From Ideonella sp. (lineage in GTDB: Bacteria; Pseudomonadota; Gammaproteobacteria; Burkholderiales; Burkholderiaceae_C): DNA of 64,000 bases. The position numbers and the translations under genes are program-made. Of this stretch, positions 29,272 to 37,211 are shown one piece after another (position 1 is the stretch's first letter; each line of letters starts with the position of its first letter). The stretch covers positions 62,001 to 126,000 of the forward strand of contig JABTUY010000002.1 of NCBI GenBank assembly GCA_015075165.1, given 5' to 3'. The notes under the pieces were generated by a model. It was not told the origin of the DNA, did no database searches, and worked only from the letters and a program-made list of their open reading frames with translations.

Positions 29272-29541
29272 GGGCCTGTTCACACTACGGATGCCAGATG
29301 CGTTGCCACCAGAATGCCCGCGAGATAGGCGCAAACCGCAGCCGGGTTGGACACCCGGCGAGGATTTGCAACGACGCGCGCGGGCATTCTGGTGGCGATG
29401 ACCGACCAGCGCGCAGCGCGCAGGCAAGCCGCATGGCGTCGTTGAACTCGCGCTCGGGCGCCCAGCCCGAGCGGCGTCGTCCGCCTAGCCCTGCGGCTTG
29501 CCAGGCCCGCTCGCACTGGCATCCGTAGTGTGAACAGGCCC
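29272..29541. mobile_element. MITE-like element, 270 bp, flanked by TA
   Basis: A non-coding element flanked on both sides by TA (29270-29271 and 29542-29543). Its perfect 26 bp terminal inverted repeats begin GGGCCTGTTCACACTACGGA and end TGCCAG, and are 29272-29297 and 29516-29541. Inside lie further inverted repeats: GCCACCAGAATGCCCGCG (near 29304) with its reverse complement near 29380, GCAAGCCGCA near 29424 with TGCGGCTTGC near 29493, and CTCGGGCGCCCAGCCCGAG near 29454. No open frame resembles a transposase. The termini and TA flank suggest mobilisation by an IS5/IS427-like transposase acting in trans. The full 29257-29562 gap holds nothing else obvious. Confidence 0.8.
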
Positions 29542-29562
29542 TAGCGGCAGGCGAAGCGCGCA

Positions 29563-30291
29563 CTAGAACTTCTCCAGCCACGGTCGTAGATCCAGCTCGT
29601 GCGTCCACGCGCTGCGCGGCTGCCGGTGCAGCAGCCAATAGTTGTCGGCGATCGCGTCGGGGTCGAGGATGCCGTCGCGCTCCTTCAGCGCGTAGCGCTC
29701 GGGGAAGTTCGCCCTGATGAAGTCGGTGTCGATCGCACCGTCGATCACCACGTGTGCCACGTGGATGCCCTGCGGGCCGAGCTCGCGCGCCATGCTCTGC
29801 GCCAGCGCGCGCAGCGCGTGCTTGGCACCGGCGAACGCGGCGAAGCCGGCGCCGCCGCGCAGGCTGGCAGTGGCGCCGGTGAACACGATCGTGCCGCGGC
29901 CGCGCGGCACCATCACCTTGGCCACCTCGCGGCCCACCAGGAAGCCGGCGAGCGCGCCCATCTCCCACACCTTGCGGTAGACGCGTTCGGTGGTTTCGGT
30001 GACCTCGAAGCGCACGTTGGCGCCGATGTTGAACACCGCCACCTCGATCGCGCCGACGTCGCGCTCGATCGCCGCCACCAGCTCGGCCACTTGCGCCTCG
30101 TCGCGCGCGTCGGAGCCGAAACCGTGCGCGGTGCCGCCGTCGGCGCGGATGCGCTCGAGCAGCGGCTGCAGCTTGTCGCGCTGGCGCCGCGTGACGCAGG
30201 CCGCGAAGCCCTCGCGCGCGAAGCGGCGCGCGATCGCACCCCCGGTGGCGTCGCCAGCGCCGACGATGAGGGCGGCTTTCGTGGGATTCAT
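29563..30291 (-). CDS. SDR-family protein with altered catalytic residues
   Basis: A 242-residue SDR. The N-terminus ALIVGAGDATGGAIARRF has a GxxxxGG variant of the nucleotide motif. The catalytic positions are unusual: the usual Ser is replaced (the region reads FTGATASLRG) and the YxxxK tyrosine is Phe (AAFAGAK). Other conserved positions, including the mid-chain NIGAN and the C-terminal half, are intact, so it may bind NAD(P) without classical chemistry, or use another mechanism. The start at 30291 is preceded by an open frame that is antisense to nothing conserved. Function unknown. Confidence 0.8.
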   Translation of the reverse strand: MNPTKAALIVGAGDATGGAIARRFAREGFAACVTRRQRDKLQPLLERIRADGGTAHGFGSDARDEAQVAELVAAIERDVGAIEVAVFNIGANVRFEVTETTERVYRKVWEMGALAGFLVGREVAKVMVPRGRGTIVFTGATASLRGGAGFAAFAGAKHALRALAQSMARELGPQGIHVAHVVIDGAIDTDFIRANFPERYALKERDGILDPDAIADNYWLLHRQPRSAWTHELDLRPWLEKF

Positions 30292-30337
30292 CTCGTGGCT
30301 CCGTGGGTTCTCGCCGCGCGAGTTTCGTGCGCTGGCT

Positions 30338-31003
30338 TCAGCGGTACACGCCGTCCCACTCGGCCGGGCGCTCGGCGCCCAGGCCGTCGGCCGACGCGAG
30401 CGGGCGGTTCAGGCTGAACACGGCCTCGGGCGACACGGCGGCGTACTCCATGTAGCCCATGCGCGCGATCGGCCGCATCGCGCCGGTCTGCACGATGCCG
30501 TCGCGGATGTAGGCGTCGTCGATGTAGACCCCGATCACCTCGCCGAACACCACGGTGTACGCGGCATCGGCGTGGCCGGCCGGCGCCGGCAGCGGCAGCA
30601 TCTTCCACAGCCGGCACTCGAGCGCCGCCGGCGACGCGGCGACGCGCGGCGCCGCGACGAAGCGCGACGGCGCGCGCTGCAGGCCGGCGAGCGCGAACTC
30701 GTCGACCTGCGGCGCCACGGCGGCCGAGCTGAGGTTCATCGCGTCGCGCAGCGCCCAGGTGGCCAGCGAGCAGGTGAACTCGCCGGTGGCGGCGATGTTG
30801 CGCAGGCTGTCCTTGTGGCCGCCCGACGAGAACATCACCATCGGTGGACGATCGCCCACCGCGTTGAAGAAGCTGTACGGCGCGAGGTTGGCGCGGCCTT
30901 GCGCGTCGAGGCTGCCGATCCAGCCGATCGGCCGCGGCGCGACCAGTGCCTTGAACGGGTCGTGCTTCAGGCCGTGCTCGCGCGTGCGGGCGTCGTAGTG
31001 CAT
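30338..31003 (-). CDS. Flavin reductase family protein
   Basis: A 221-residue flavin-reductase-like FMN-binding protein. It contains the region KALVAPRPIGWIGSLDAQGRANLAPYSFFNAV near residue 18, and SSGGHKDSLRNIAATGEFTC, characteristic of this family. Members supply reduced flavin to monooxygenases or act as FMN-dependent reductases themselves. The start at 31003 (MHYDART) is favoured over longer in-frame options. The upstream cupin-like gene is divergent with a 79 bp gap. The oxygenase partner is not obvious in the window. Confidence 0.87.
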   Translation of the reverse strand: MHYDARTREHGLKHDPFKALVAPRPIGWIGSLDAQGRANLAPYSFFNAVGDRPPMVMFSSGGHKDSLRNIAATGEFTCSLATWALRDAMNLSSAAVAPQVDEFALAGLQRAPSRFVAAPRVAASPAALECRLWKMLPLPAPAGHADAAYTVVFGEVIGVYIDDAYIRDGIVQTGAMRPIARMGYMEYAAVSPEAVFSLNRPLASADGLGAERPAEWDGVYR

Positions 31004-31082
31004 CCGCGATTGTCCTTCGGCGGCAAGGTGAGCAACAAGCCGCCGCGATGCGATACTCGCCGCGAACACCCGTGCCTTTTCG

Positions 31083-31475
31083 ATGCACAACGCACCCACA
31101 TTCACCAAGGTGTCGCTGGTCACCGGCGCCGACGGCCGCGCGCACTGGCGCGAGGAGGCGATCGCGCTCAGCGAAGGCAAGCCGCAGGCGCGGCTGTCGC
31201 CGCTGCTGCCCGGCAGCAGCGTCCAGCTGCGCGAGAGCCCGGTGGGTTTTCGCAGCGAGTTCCATTGCACCGAGCAGCCGCAGTGGGTGTTCATCCTGCG
31301 AGGCCGCATGGCGATCGGCCTGCACGACGGCAGCTGGCGAGTGTTCGCCGCCGGCCAGCACTTCTACTCGGCCGATCTGCTGCCCGCGGGCGCCGCGTTC
31401 GATGTCGGCGTGCACGGCCACCGCAGCCGGCAAGACGGCGACGAGCCGCTGGTCACGCTGTTCGTACGCGGATGA
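31083..31475 (+). CDS. Cupin-like protein
   Basis: A 130-residue protein with a cupin-type pattern. The beta-barrel region reads FRSEFHCTEQPQWVFILRGRMAIGLHDGSWRVF, followed by AGQHFYSADLLP and a late VGVHGHRS, where His residues could bind a metal, though the classical motif is not complete. The ATG at 31083 is directly after the divergent flavin reductase region. Its role is unknown; a small-molecule-binding or oxygenase function is possible. Confidence 0.65.
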   Translation: MHNAPTFTKVSLVTGADGRAHWREEAIALSEGKPQARLSPLLPGSSVQLRESPVGFRSEFHCTEQPQWVFILRGRMAIGLHDGSWRVFAAGQHFYSADLLPAGAAFDVGVHGHRSRQDGDEPLVTLFVRG

Positions 31476-31551
31476 CCCGGACCTCGAGGTAGCCATCCGA
31501 GCGTGACGCGTGCAGCGGGTGTACGCTGCGCAACGAGACGCGGAGTGGAGC

Positions 31552-32925
31552 GTGCCGAGCCGACACGTCGTCTGGCTGTGCAGCGTGGCGCTGGGTGCCG
31601 CGCTGTGGGGGGTGGCTGCGCTCGCGCAGAGCCCGAAGGTTGCGGCGGTGCCACCGGTGTTGGTGGTGCAGATCGACGGCGCGATCGGGCCCGCCGCCGC
31701 CGAGCGCGTGACGCGCGCGCTCGACCGGGCGGTGCGCGAGCGGGCCCAGCTGGTCGTGCTGCAGCTCGATACGCCCGGTGGCCTCGACACCGCGATGCGC
31801 ACGATCATCAAGGCCATGCTGGCGTCGCCGGTGCCGGTGGCCACCTTCGTCGCGCCGCAGGGCGCGCGCGCGGCCAGCGCGGGCACCTACATTCTCTATG
31901 CGTCGCACATCGCCGCGATGGCGCCGGCCACCAACCTGGGCGCCGCCACGCCGATCGCGATCGGCCTGCCGTCGCCGGGCGGCGAGGCGCCGGCGGCCAG
32001 CGCACCGCAAGGCAAGACCGCGGGGCACGACGCGCTGGAGGCCAAGCGCGTCAACGACGCCAGCGCGTACATCCGCTCGCTGGCGCAACTGCGCGGGCGC
32101 GACGCGGCGTGGGGCGAGCGGGCGGTGCGCGAGGCGGTCAGCCTGCCCGCCACCGACGCGCTGAAGCGCCACGTGATCGACCTCATCGCCGCCGACGTGC
32201 CCGACCTGCTGCGCCGGCTCGACGCTCGCGTGGTGCGGCGCGATGCCGCGCAGGGCGGCGCGCTGACGCTGCACACCGCGGGCGCTGCGGTGGTGGTGCT
32301 CGAGCCCGACTGGCGCGACAAGCTGCTGGCGGCGATCAGCGACCCCAGTCTGGCGCTGGTGCTGATGATGGTGGGCTTCTACGGGCTGCTGTTCGAGTTC
32401 ATGAACCCGGGCTACGTCGCGCCCGGCGTGATCGGCGGCGTCGCGCTGCTGCTGGCGCTGTGGGGCCTGCAGATGCTGCCGATCAACTACGCGGGCCTCG
32501 CGCTGATCCTGCTCGGCATCGCGTTCTTCGTCGGCGAGGCGTTCGTGCCGAGCTACGGCACGCTGGGCATCGGCGGCGTGGCGGCGTTCGCACTCGGTGC
32601 GGTGCTGCTGGTCGACAGCGAAGCGCCCGGGTTCGCGATTCCGTGGCCGCTGATCGCCGCCGTGACGGCGGTCTCGGCGGTGGTCGTCGTCGGCGTCGCC
32701 GGCATGGCGGCGCGCGCGCGCAGGCGGCCGGTGGTCAGCGGCTCCGCGGCCACGCTGGTGGGCGCCGGTGGCACCGTGATCGAGGCCGACGGCGCCGAGG
32801 GCTGGGCCGACGTCAACGGCGAGCGCTGGCGCGTGCGCGCGACGATGCCGCTGCAGCCGGGTCAGCGCGTGCGCGTGACGCAGGTCGACGGCCTGACGCT
32901 CGGGGTCAAGCCGACCGACGCCTGA
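31552..32925 (+). CDS. nfeD: NfeD-family membrane serine protease (long form)
   Basis: A 457-residue NfeD1b-type protein. After a hydrophobic N-terminus, the ClpP-like protease domain has QLDTPGGLDTAMRTI and the catalytic Ser/Lys region (SAGTYILYASHIAAMAPATNLGAATP). Hydrophobic helices lie in the central part (residues about 250-380), and the C-terminal OB-like NfeD domain contains GGTVIEADGAEGWADVNGERW. GTG 31552 has GGAG at 31542-31545, 6 bp upstream, so I prefer it to the in-frame GTG 31510. The classical partner, a slipin, follows 24 bp downstream. Likely membrane protein quality control. Confidence 0.9.
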   Translation: MPSRHVVWLCSVALGAALWGVAALAQSPKVAAVPPVLVVQIDGAIGPAAAERVTRALDRAVRERAQLVVLQLDTPGGLDTAMRTIIKAMLASPVPVATFVAPQGARAASAGTYILYASHIAAMAPATNLGAATPIAIGLPSPGGEAPAASAPQGKTAGHDALEAKRVNDASAYIRSLAQLRGRDAAWGERAVREAVSLPATDALKRHVIDLIAADVPDLLRRLDARVVRRDAAQGGALTLHTAGAAVVVLEPDWRDKLLAAISDPSLALVLMMVGFYGLLFEFMNPGYVAPGVIGGVALLLALWGLQMLPINYAGLALILLGIAFFVGEAFVPSYGTLGIGGVAAFALGAVLLVDSEAPGFAIPWPLIAAVTAVSAVVVVGVAGMAARARRRPVVSGSAATLVGAGGTVIEADGAEGWADVNGERWRVRATMPLQPGQRVRVTQVDGLTLGVKPTDA

Positions 32926-32949
32926 GGCCGATCGAAACGGGAGACATCG

Positions 32950-33726
32950 ATGACCGCTGCCATCGCCCTGGTCGTGATCCTGATCCTGGTGGTGTTCGTC
33001 GTCGCCAACTCGCTGCGCATCCTGCGCGAGTACCAGCGCGGCGTGGTGTTCCAGCTCGGGCGCTTCTGGAAGGTCAAGGGCCCGGGGCTGGTGGTGCTGA
33101 TCCCCGGCATCCAGCAGATGGTGCGGGTCGACCTGCGCATCGTCGTGATGGACGTGCCGAGCCAGGACGTGATCTCGCGCGACAACGTGTCGGTTAAGGT
33201 CAACGCGGTGCTGTACTTCCGCGTCGTCGACCCCGAGCGCGCGATCATCCAGGTCGAGAACTTCATGGCGGCGACCAGCCAGCTCGCGCAGACCACGCTG
33301 CGCGCCGTGCTCGGCAAGCACGACCTCGACGAGATGCTGTCGGAGCGCGAACGGCTGAACCTCGACATCCAGAAGATCCTCGACGCCCAGACCGACGCCT
33401 GGGGCATCAAGGTGACCAACGTCGAGATCAAGCACGTCGACCTCAACGAGAGCATGATCCGCGCCATCGCGCGCCAGGCCGAGGCCGAACGTGAGCGTCG
33501 TGCCAAGGTGATCCACGCCGAAGGCGAGCTGCAGGCCGCCGAGAAGCTGGCGCAGGCCGCCGCGATCCTGGCGCAGCAGCCGCAGGCGATCCAGCTGCGC
33601 TACCTGGAGACGCTGACGGTGATCGCCGCCGACAAGAACTCGACCATCGTGTTCCCGCTGCCGATGGACGTGGTGGCGCCGCTGATCGAGGCGATGAAGC
33701 AGCGCCGTGCGGCGCCAACTGCGTGA
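32950..33726 (+). CDS. Slipin (stomatin/band 7 family)
   Basis: A 258-residue SPFH protein. An N-terminal hydrophobic hairpin ([17 protein letters not shown]) is followed by [20 protein letters not shown] and [26 protein letters not shown], the classic slipin/stomatin segments, then an Ala/Glu-rich coiled-coil ([20 protein letters not shown]). It forms a membrane scaffold with NfeD, whose ClpP-like protease in related bacteria cleaves slipin. GGGAGA lies about 5 bp before the ATG. It is the second gene of the nfeD operon. Confidence 0.92.
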   Translation: MTAAIALVVILILVVFVVANSLRILREYQRGVVFQLGRFWKVKGPGLVVLIPGIQQMVRVDLRIVVMDVPSQDVISRDNVSVKVNAVLYFRVVDPERAIIQVENFMAATSQLAQTTLRAVLGKHDLDEMLSERERLNLDIQKILDAQTDAWGIKVTNVEIKHVDLNESMIRAIARQAEAERERRAKVIHAEGELQAAEKLAQAAAILAQQPQAIQLRYLETLTVIAADKNSTIVFPLPMDVVAPLIEAMKQRRAAPTA

Positions 33727-33756
33727 CGCCGCGCGCAGCACCGGCGTGCGCGGATG

Positions 33757-34590
33757 TCAGACCCCGATCCGCCGGCAGACCTCGAGCGACAGCGCGCTCT
33801 GGTTCAGCGTGTAGAAGTGGATGCCGGGCGCGCCGCCATCGATCAGGCGGCGGCACAGCGCACTGACCACGTCGAGGCCGAACGCGCGCACCGACGCCGC
33901 GTCGTCCATGAAGCCTTCCATCTTCAGCGCCACCCAGCGCGGGATCTCGATGCCGTCGCGCTGCGCGAACATCGCGATGCGCGAGTAGTTCAGGATCGGC
34001 ATCACGCCCGGCACGATCGGCACCGTGACGCCGAGCTTGCGCGCCTCGTCGACGAAGTGGAAGTACGCATCGGCGTTGTAGAAGAACTGCGTGATCGCCG
34101 AGTTCGCACCGGCGTTGACCTTGTCGACGAAGAACTGCAGGTCGCGCTTCGCATAGCGCTGCTGCGGATGCACCTCGGGGTAGCACGCCACCTCGATGTG
34201 CCAATCGGGCCCTTGCGTCTGGCGGATGAACTGGATCAGCTCGGCCGCGTAGCGGAACTCGCCGGCCGTGGCGGTGCCGCTGGGCAGGTCGCCGCGCAAT
34301 GCCACCAGGCGGCGGATGTTCTGCGCACGGTAGGTGTCGAGGATGCCGGCGATGCGCTCGCGCGTGGAGCCGACGCACGACAGGTGCGGTGCCGCCTCGT
34401 GGCCCATCGCGGCGATGGCGCTCACGGTGGCCAGCGTCTTGTCGCGCGTGGCGCCGCCGGCGCCGTAGGTGACGCTGAAGAACTGCGGCCGCAGCGTGCC
34501 GAGCTCGGCCACCACGGTGCGCAGTTTCTCGTCACCCAGCGGCGTGTTGGGCGGGAAGAACTCGAAGCTGATCGGTACGGCGCGGCTCAT
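33757..34590 (-). CDS. metF: 5,10-methylenetetrahydrofolate reductase
   Basis: A 277-residue FAD-dependent MetF that reduces 5,10-methylene-THF to 5-methyl-THF for methionine synthesis. Segments ISFEFFPPNTPLGDEKL, SVTYGAGGATRDKTL, ALRGDLPSG and VPGVMPILNYS match the family. It is the last gene of the ahcY-vapB-vapC-metF run; the gap to vapC is 52 bp. In this position it completes the SAM/methyl cycle operon, and so is probably co-regulated by the SAH riboswitch. Confidence 0.95.
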   Translation of the reverse strand: MSRAVPISFEFFPPNTPLGDEKLRTVVAELGTLRPQFFSVTYGAGGATRDKTLATVSAIAAMGHEAAPHLSCVGSTRERIAGILDTYRAQNIRRLVALRGDLPSGTATAGEFRYAAELIQFIRQTQGPDWHIEVACYPEVHPQQRYAKRDLQFFVDKVNAGANSAITQFFYNADAYFHFVDEARKLGVTVPIVPGVMPILNYSRIAMFAQRDGIEIPRWVALKMEGFMDDAASVRAFGLDVVSALCRRLIDGGAPGIHFYTLNQSALSLEVCRRIGV

Positions 34591-34642
34591 CGGGCAGGCG
34601 ACGCGCCCCGGGTGCGCGAATGGCAGTTCATCGGTGGCCCTT

Positions 34643-35122
34643 TCAAGATGTGCCCAGCAGGCGCGCTGCGGCTTCGGCGAGCTTCTTGTCGAAGGTGAGC
34701 AGCGGCGCCTGCAGCGCCTGCGCCAAGGCGACGTAGGCGGCGTCGTAGGCCGTCAGGTCGAGTTGCCCGGCGAGGTCGAACAGCGCCTCGGGCGCGTCAT
34801 CGTGCAGCGCGACGTTCTGTTGCGCGAATGCCGCCAGGCCCTCGCGGGCGGCCGCCGCCGGAACACCCGCGCGGCACTTGTTGCGCGCGACATTGGCCAA
34901 CTCGTAGGCCAGCAGCACCGGCGCGTGCAGGCTGCGATCTCGGATGCGCTCGCGCGCCTGTTCGGCAGCCGGCTCGGCCCACAGCACGGCGGCCAGCAGG
35001 CTGCAGTCGACCACCGCGGGCCGCTGCGCCGCGTAGACCGGCGTCGGTTCGGCCACGTACAGCACCCGCTTCTGCGCGCTGCGCGCGGCACCCGGCTTCT
35101 GCGCGCTGCGCGTGGCACTCAT
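34643..35122 (-). CDS. vapC: PIN-domain toxin (VapC/FitB type)
   Basis: A 159-residue PIN-domain RNase. The first acidic residue is in VVDCSLLAAVLW near residue 39, the second in LAYELANVARNK near 72, and the third in LTAYDAAYVALAQAL with LTFDKKLAEAA near 145. The about 38-residue N-terminal extension carries a 9-residue duplication (ARSAQK twice) that comes from a 27 bp DNA repeat, so the true start may be later. The ATG overlaps the vapB stop (ATGA). It is embedded between ahcY and metF. Confidence 0.88.
   Translation of the reverse strand: MSATRSAQKPGAARSAQKRVLYVAEPTPVYAAQRPAVVDCSLLAAVLWAEPAAEQARERIRDRSLHAPVLLAYELANVARNKCRAGVPAAAAREGLAAFAQQNVALHDDAPEALFDLAGQLDLTAYDAAYVALAQALQAPLLTFDKKLAEAAARLLGTS
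35069..35121. repeat. Tandem 27 bp repeat in the 5' end of vapC
   Basis: The sequence GCTTCTGCGCGCTGCGCG followed by (C/T)GGCAC(C/T)C occurs twice, at about 35069-35095 and 35096-35121. It encodes the duplicated N-terminal residues of VapC, reading RSAQK on the minus strand. A simple slippage duplication at the toxin-antitoxin junction is the likely origin. Confidence 0.7.
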
Positions 35123-35454
35123 CGCGACTCGCGGGCGGCGCGGACGATGTCGACGGCCAGCGGCGCTCTCGCCAGCGACGGGTCGGGCTTCCAACCTGCC
35201 GCCTCGCGCTCGACCATCAGCTGCTCGATGGTCTTGCGGCCGAGCACCCGGTAGCGGCGACCGGTGAGGGGGTGGATGTCCGCGGCGACGGGAGTCAGCG
35301 GGTGCGCCGCAGCGGTCGCCGCGGCCTCGGCTGCCGCCTGTTCGACGATGGCCATCAACTCGCCTTGCAGCGAGCGGTGGTTGCGTGCGGCGCGCGCGCG
35401 CAGCCGCTCGGCGATGTGATCGGGCACGTCCTTGATCGAGAGGTTCACGCCCAT
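35119..35454 (-). CDS. vapB: FitA/VapB-type antitoxin
   Basis: A 111-residue antitoxin. The N-terminal ribbon-helix-helix (MGVNLSIKDVPDHIAERLRARAARNHRSLQGELMAI) resembles FitA/Arc-like proteins; the C-terminal half (TIEQLMVEREAAGWKPD with SLARAPLAVDIVRAARES) is the usual toxin-binding tail. The start at 35454 is set by GGAG about 7 bp upstream; the extension to 35514 lies over the ahcY/vapB operator. It sits in the 60 bp downstream of the ahcY stop, so it is both within the ahcY transcript and next to its own promoter. Confidence 0.9.
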   Translation of the reverse strand: MGVNLSIKDVPDHIAERLRARAARNHRSLQGELMAIVEQAAAEAAATAAAHPLTPVAADIHPLTGRRYRVLGRKTIEQLMVEREAAGWKPDPSLARAPLAVDIVRAARESR

Positions 35455-35477
35455 GCAATTGCTCCGAGATGGAACCG

Positions 35478-35514
35478 TGGAGCCATTCTGGCTCCATCGC
35501 GGGTTGATGGTCAA
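35478..35514 (-). promoter_or_regulatory. vapBC promoter and autoregulatory operator
   Basis: The perfect palindrome TGGAGCCA-TTC-TGGCTCCA lies at 35478-35496. On the minus strand a -35-like TTGACC (35509-35514) begins right after the ahcY stop codon, and an 18 bp spacer leads to a -10-like CAGAAT (35485-35490), which lies inside the palindrome. Binding of the antitoxin complex there would block the promoter, as in other VapBC/FitAB systems. Confidence 0.65.
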
Positions 35515-36969
35515 TCAGTACCGGTAGCTGTCGGCCTTGTACGGCCCCTGCTTCGGCACGCCGATGTACGCCGCCTGCTCGTCGGTGAGCTCGGTCAGCA
35601 TCGCGCCGAGCTTGCTCAACTGCAGTCGCGCCACCTTCTCGTCGAGGTGCTTGGGCAGCACGTAGACCTTGCCCTGTTCGTAGAAGTCGCTGTGCGTGTA
35701 CAGCTCGATCTGCGCGATCGTCTGGTTGGCGAACGAGCTGCTCATCACGTAGCTCGGGTGCCCGGTGGCGCAACCGAGGTTCACGAGGCGCCCCTTGGCC
35801 AGCAGGATGATGCGCTTGCCCGGCTTGCCGTCGTGCGACGGGAAGATCACGTGGTCGACCTGCGGCTTGATCTCTTCCCAGGTGCAGCGCTCGAGCCCGG
35901 CGACATCGATCTCGTTGTCGAAGTGCCCGATGTTGCAGACGATCGCCTGATCCTTCATCTTCGCCATGTGGGCGTAGGTGATCACGTCCTTGTTGCCGGT
36001 GCAGGTGACGAAGATGTCGGCCTTGTCGGCGGCGTAGTCCATCGTCACCACGCGGTAGCCTTCCATCGCCGCCTGCAGCGCGTTGATGGGGTCGATCTCG
36101 GTCACCCACACCTGCGCCGACAGCGCGCGCAGCGCCTGCGCGCTGCCCTTGCCGACGTCGCCGTAGCCGGCCACCAGTGCGACCTTGCCGGCCACCATCA
36201 CGTCGGTGGCGCGCTTGATGCCGTCGACCAGCGATTCGCGGCAGCCGTACAGGTTGTCGAACTTGCTCTTCGTGACGCTGTCGTTGACGTTGATGGCGCG
36301 GAACAGCAGCGCGCCCTTCGCGCTCATCTCCTTGAGCCGGTGCACGCCGGTGGTGGTTTCCTCGGTCACGCCGATGATCTGCGCGGCCTTGCGGCTGTAC
36401 CAGGTGGGGTCGGCGGCGAGCTTGGCCTTGATCGCGGCGAACAGCTCGCGCTCTTCTTCGCTGCCGGGCTTGGCGATCACCGAGGCGTCGCGCTCGGCGC
36501 GCTTGCCCAGGTGCATCAGCAGCGTGGCGTCGCCGCCGTCGTCGAGGATCATGTTCGGGCCTTCGCCGTCGGCGCCCTTGCCGGCAAACTCGAAGATGCG
36601 GTGCGTGTAGTCCCAGTAATCCTTCAGCGATTCACCCTTGTAGGCGAACACCGGCGTGCCGGCCTTCACCAGCGCGGCGGCGGCGTGATCCTGCGTGCTG
36701 AAGATGTTGCACGACGCCCAGCGCACCTGCGCGCCCAGCGCCTGCAGCGTCTCGACCAGCACCGCGGTCTGGATCGTCATGTGCAGGCTGCCGGCGATGC
36801 GCGCGCCCTTCAGCGGCTGCGCTTTCGCGTACTCGGCGCGGATCGCCATCAGCGCCGGCATCTCGCTCTCGGCGATCTTGATTTCCTTGCGGCCCCAGTC
36901 GGCGAGCGACAGGTCGGCCACGGCGTATTGGTCGGTGTGCAGGGGTTTGAGAACAGCGTTCACGGTCAA
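35515..36969 (-). CDS. ahcY: S-adenosylhomocysteinase
   Basis: A 484-residue AhcY that hydrolyses S-adenosylhomocysteine to adenosine and homocysteine, using tightly bound NAD+. Recognisable segments are [15 protein letters not shown] near the N-terminus, the NAD-binding [14 protein letters not shown], and the C-terminal ending [12 protein letters not shown]. Its length includes the roughly 40-residue insertion typical of proteobacterial forms. It is the first gene of a minus-strand run ahead of vapB, vapC and metF, with an SAH riboswitch upstream. Confidence 0.97.
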   Translation of the reverse strand: MTVNAVLKPLHTDQYAVADLSLADWGRKEIKIAESEMPALMAIRAEYAKAQPLKGARIAGSLHMTIQTAVLVETLQALGAQVRWASCNIFSTQDHAAAALVKAGTPVFAYKGESLKDYWDYTHRIFEFAGKGADGEGPNMILDDGGDATLLMHLGKRAERDASVIAKPGSEEERELFAAIKAKLAADPTWYSRKAAQIIGVTEETTTGVHRLKEMSAKGALLFRAINVNDSVTKSKFDNLYGCRESLVDGIKRATDVMVAGKVALVAGYGDVGKGSAQALRALSAQVWVTEIDPINALQAAMEGYRVVTMDYAADKADIFVTCTGNKDVITYAHMAKMKDQAIVCNIGHFDNEIDVAGLERCTWEEIKPQVDHVIFPSHDGKPGKRIILLAKGRLVNLGCATGHPSYVMSSSFANQTIAQIELYTHSDFYEQGKVYVLPKHLDEKVARLQLSKLGAMLTELTDEQAAYIGVPKQGPYKADSYRY

Positions 36970-37035
36970 AGCTCCATCGGGTGGCGACCCGCAGCGAGCA
37001 TGCCGGAGAAGAACTCACCCGGCACGAACTGTCTG

Positions 37036-37182
37036 CGGGTGAGCGCCGTTGCGAACTGAGGCCCCCTGGTCGCCTGCGGCAACCGCCCCCCGCGGGGGCG
37101 AGTCAGCCCGGAAACGGCCCGGCGCTGACCTGGAGGGTTCCGAGCCTGGGACCTGATGGGCCTTGCAACGCTCCTCGGAACT
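37036..37182 (-). promoter_or_regulatory. SAH riboswitch upstream of ahcY
   Basis: On the minus strand the conserved SAH-riboswitch segments appear in order: CCGAGGAGCGTTGCAA (37163-37178), CAGGCTCGG (about 37139-37147), and CAACGGCGCTCACCCG (37036-37051). These match the consensus CCGAGGAGCGYUGCRR ... CAGGCUCGG ... CAACGRCGCUCRCC. Between the second and third lies an insertion of about 85 nt with its own hairpins. SAH normally turns expression on, so a higher SAH level would raise AhcY and, by cotranscription, VapBC and MetF. Confidence 0.85.
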
Positions 37183-37211
37183 GGGCGCGATTCTAGCGCC
37201 GGCGCGCCAGC

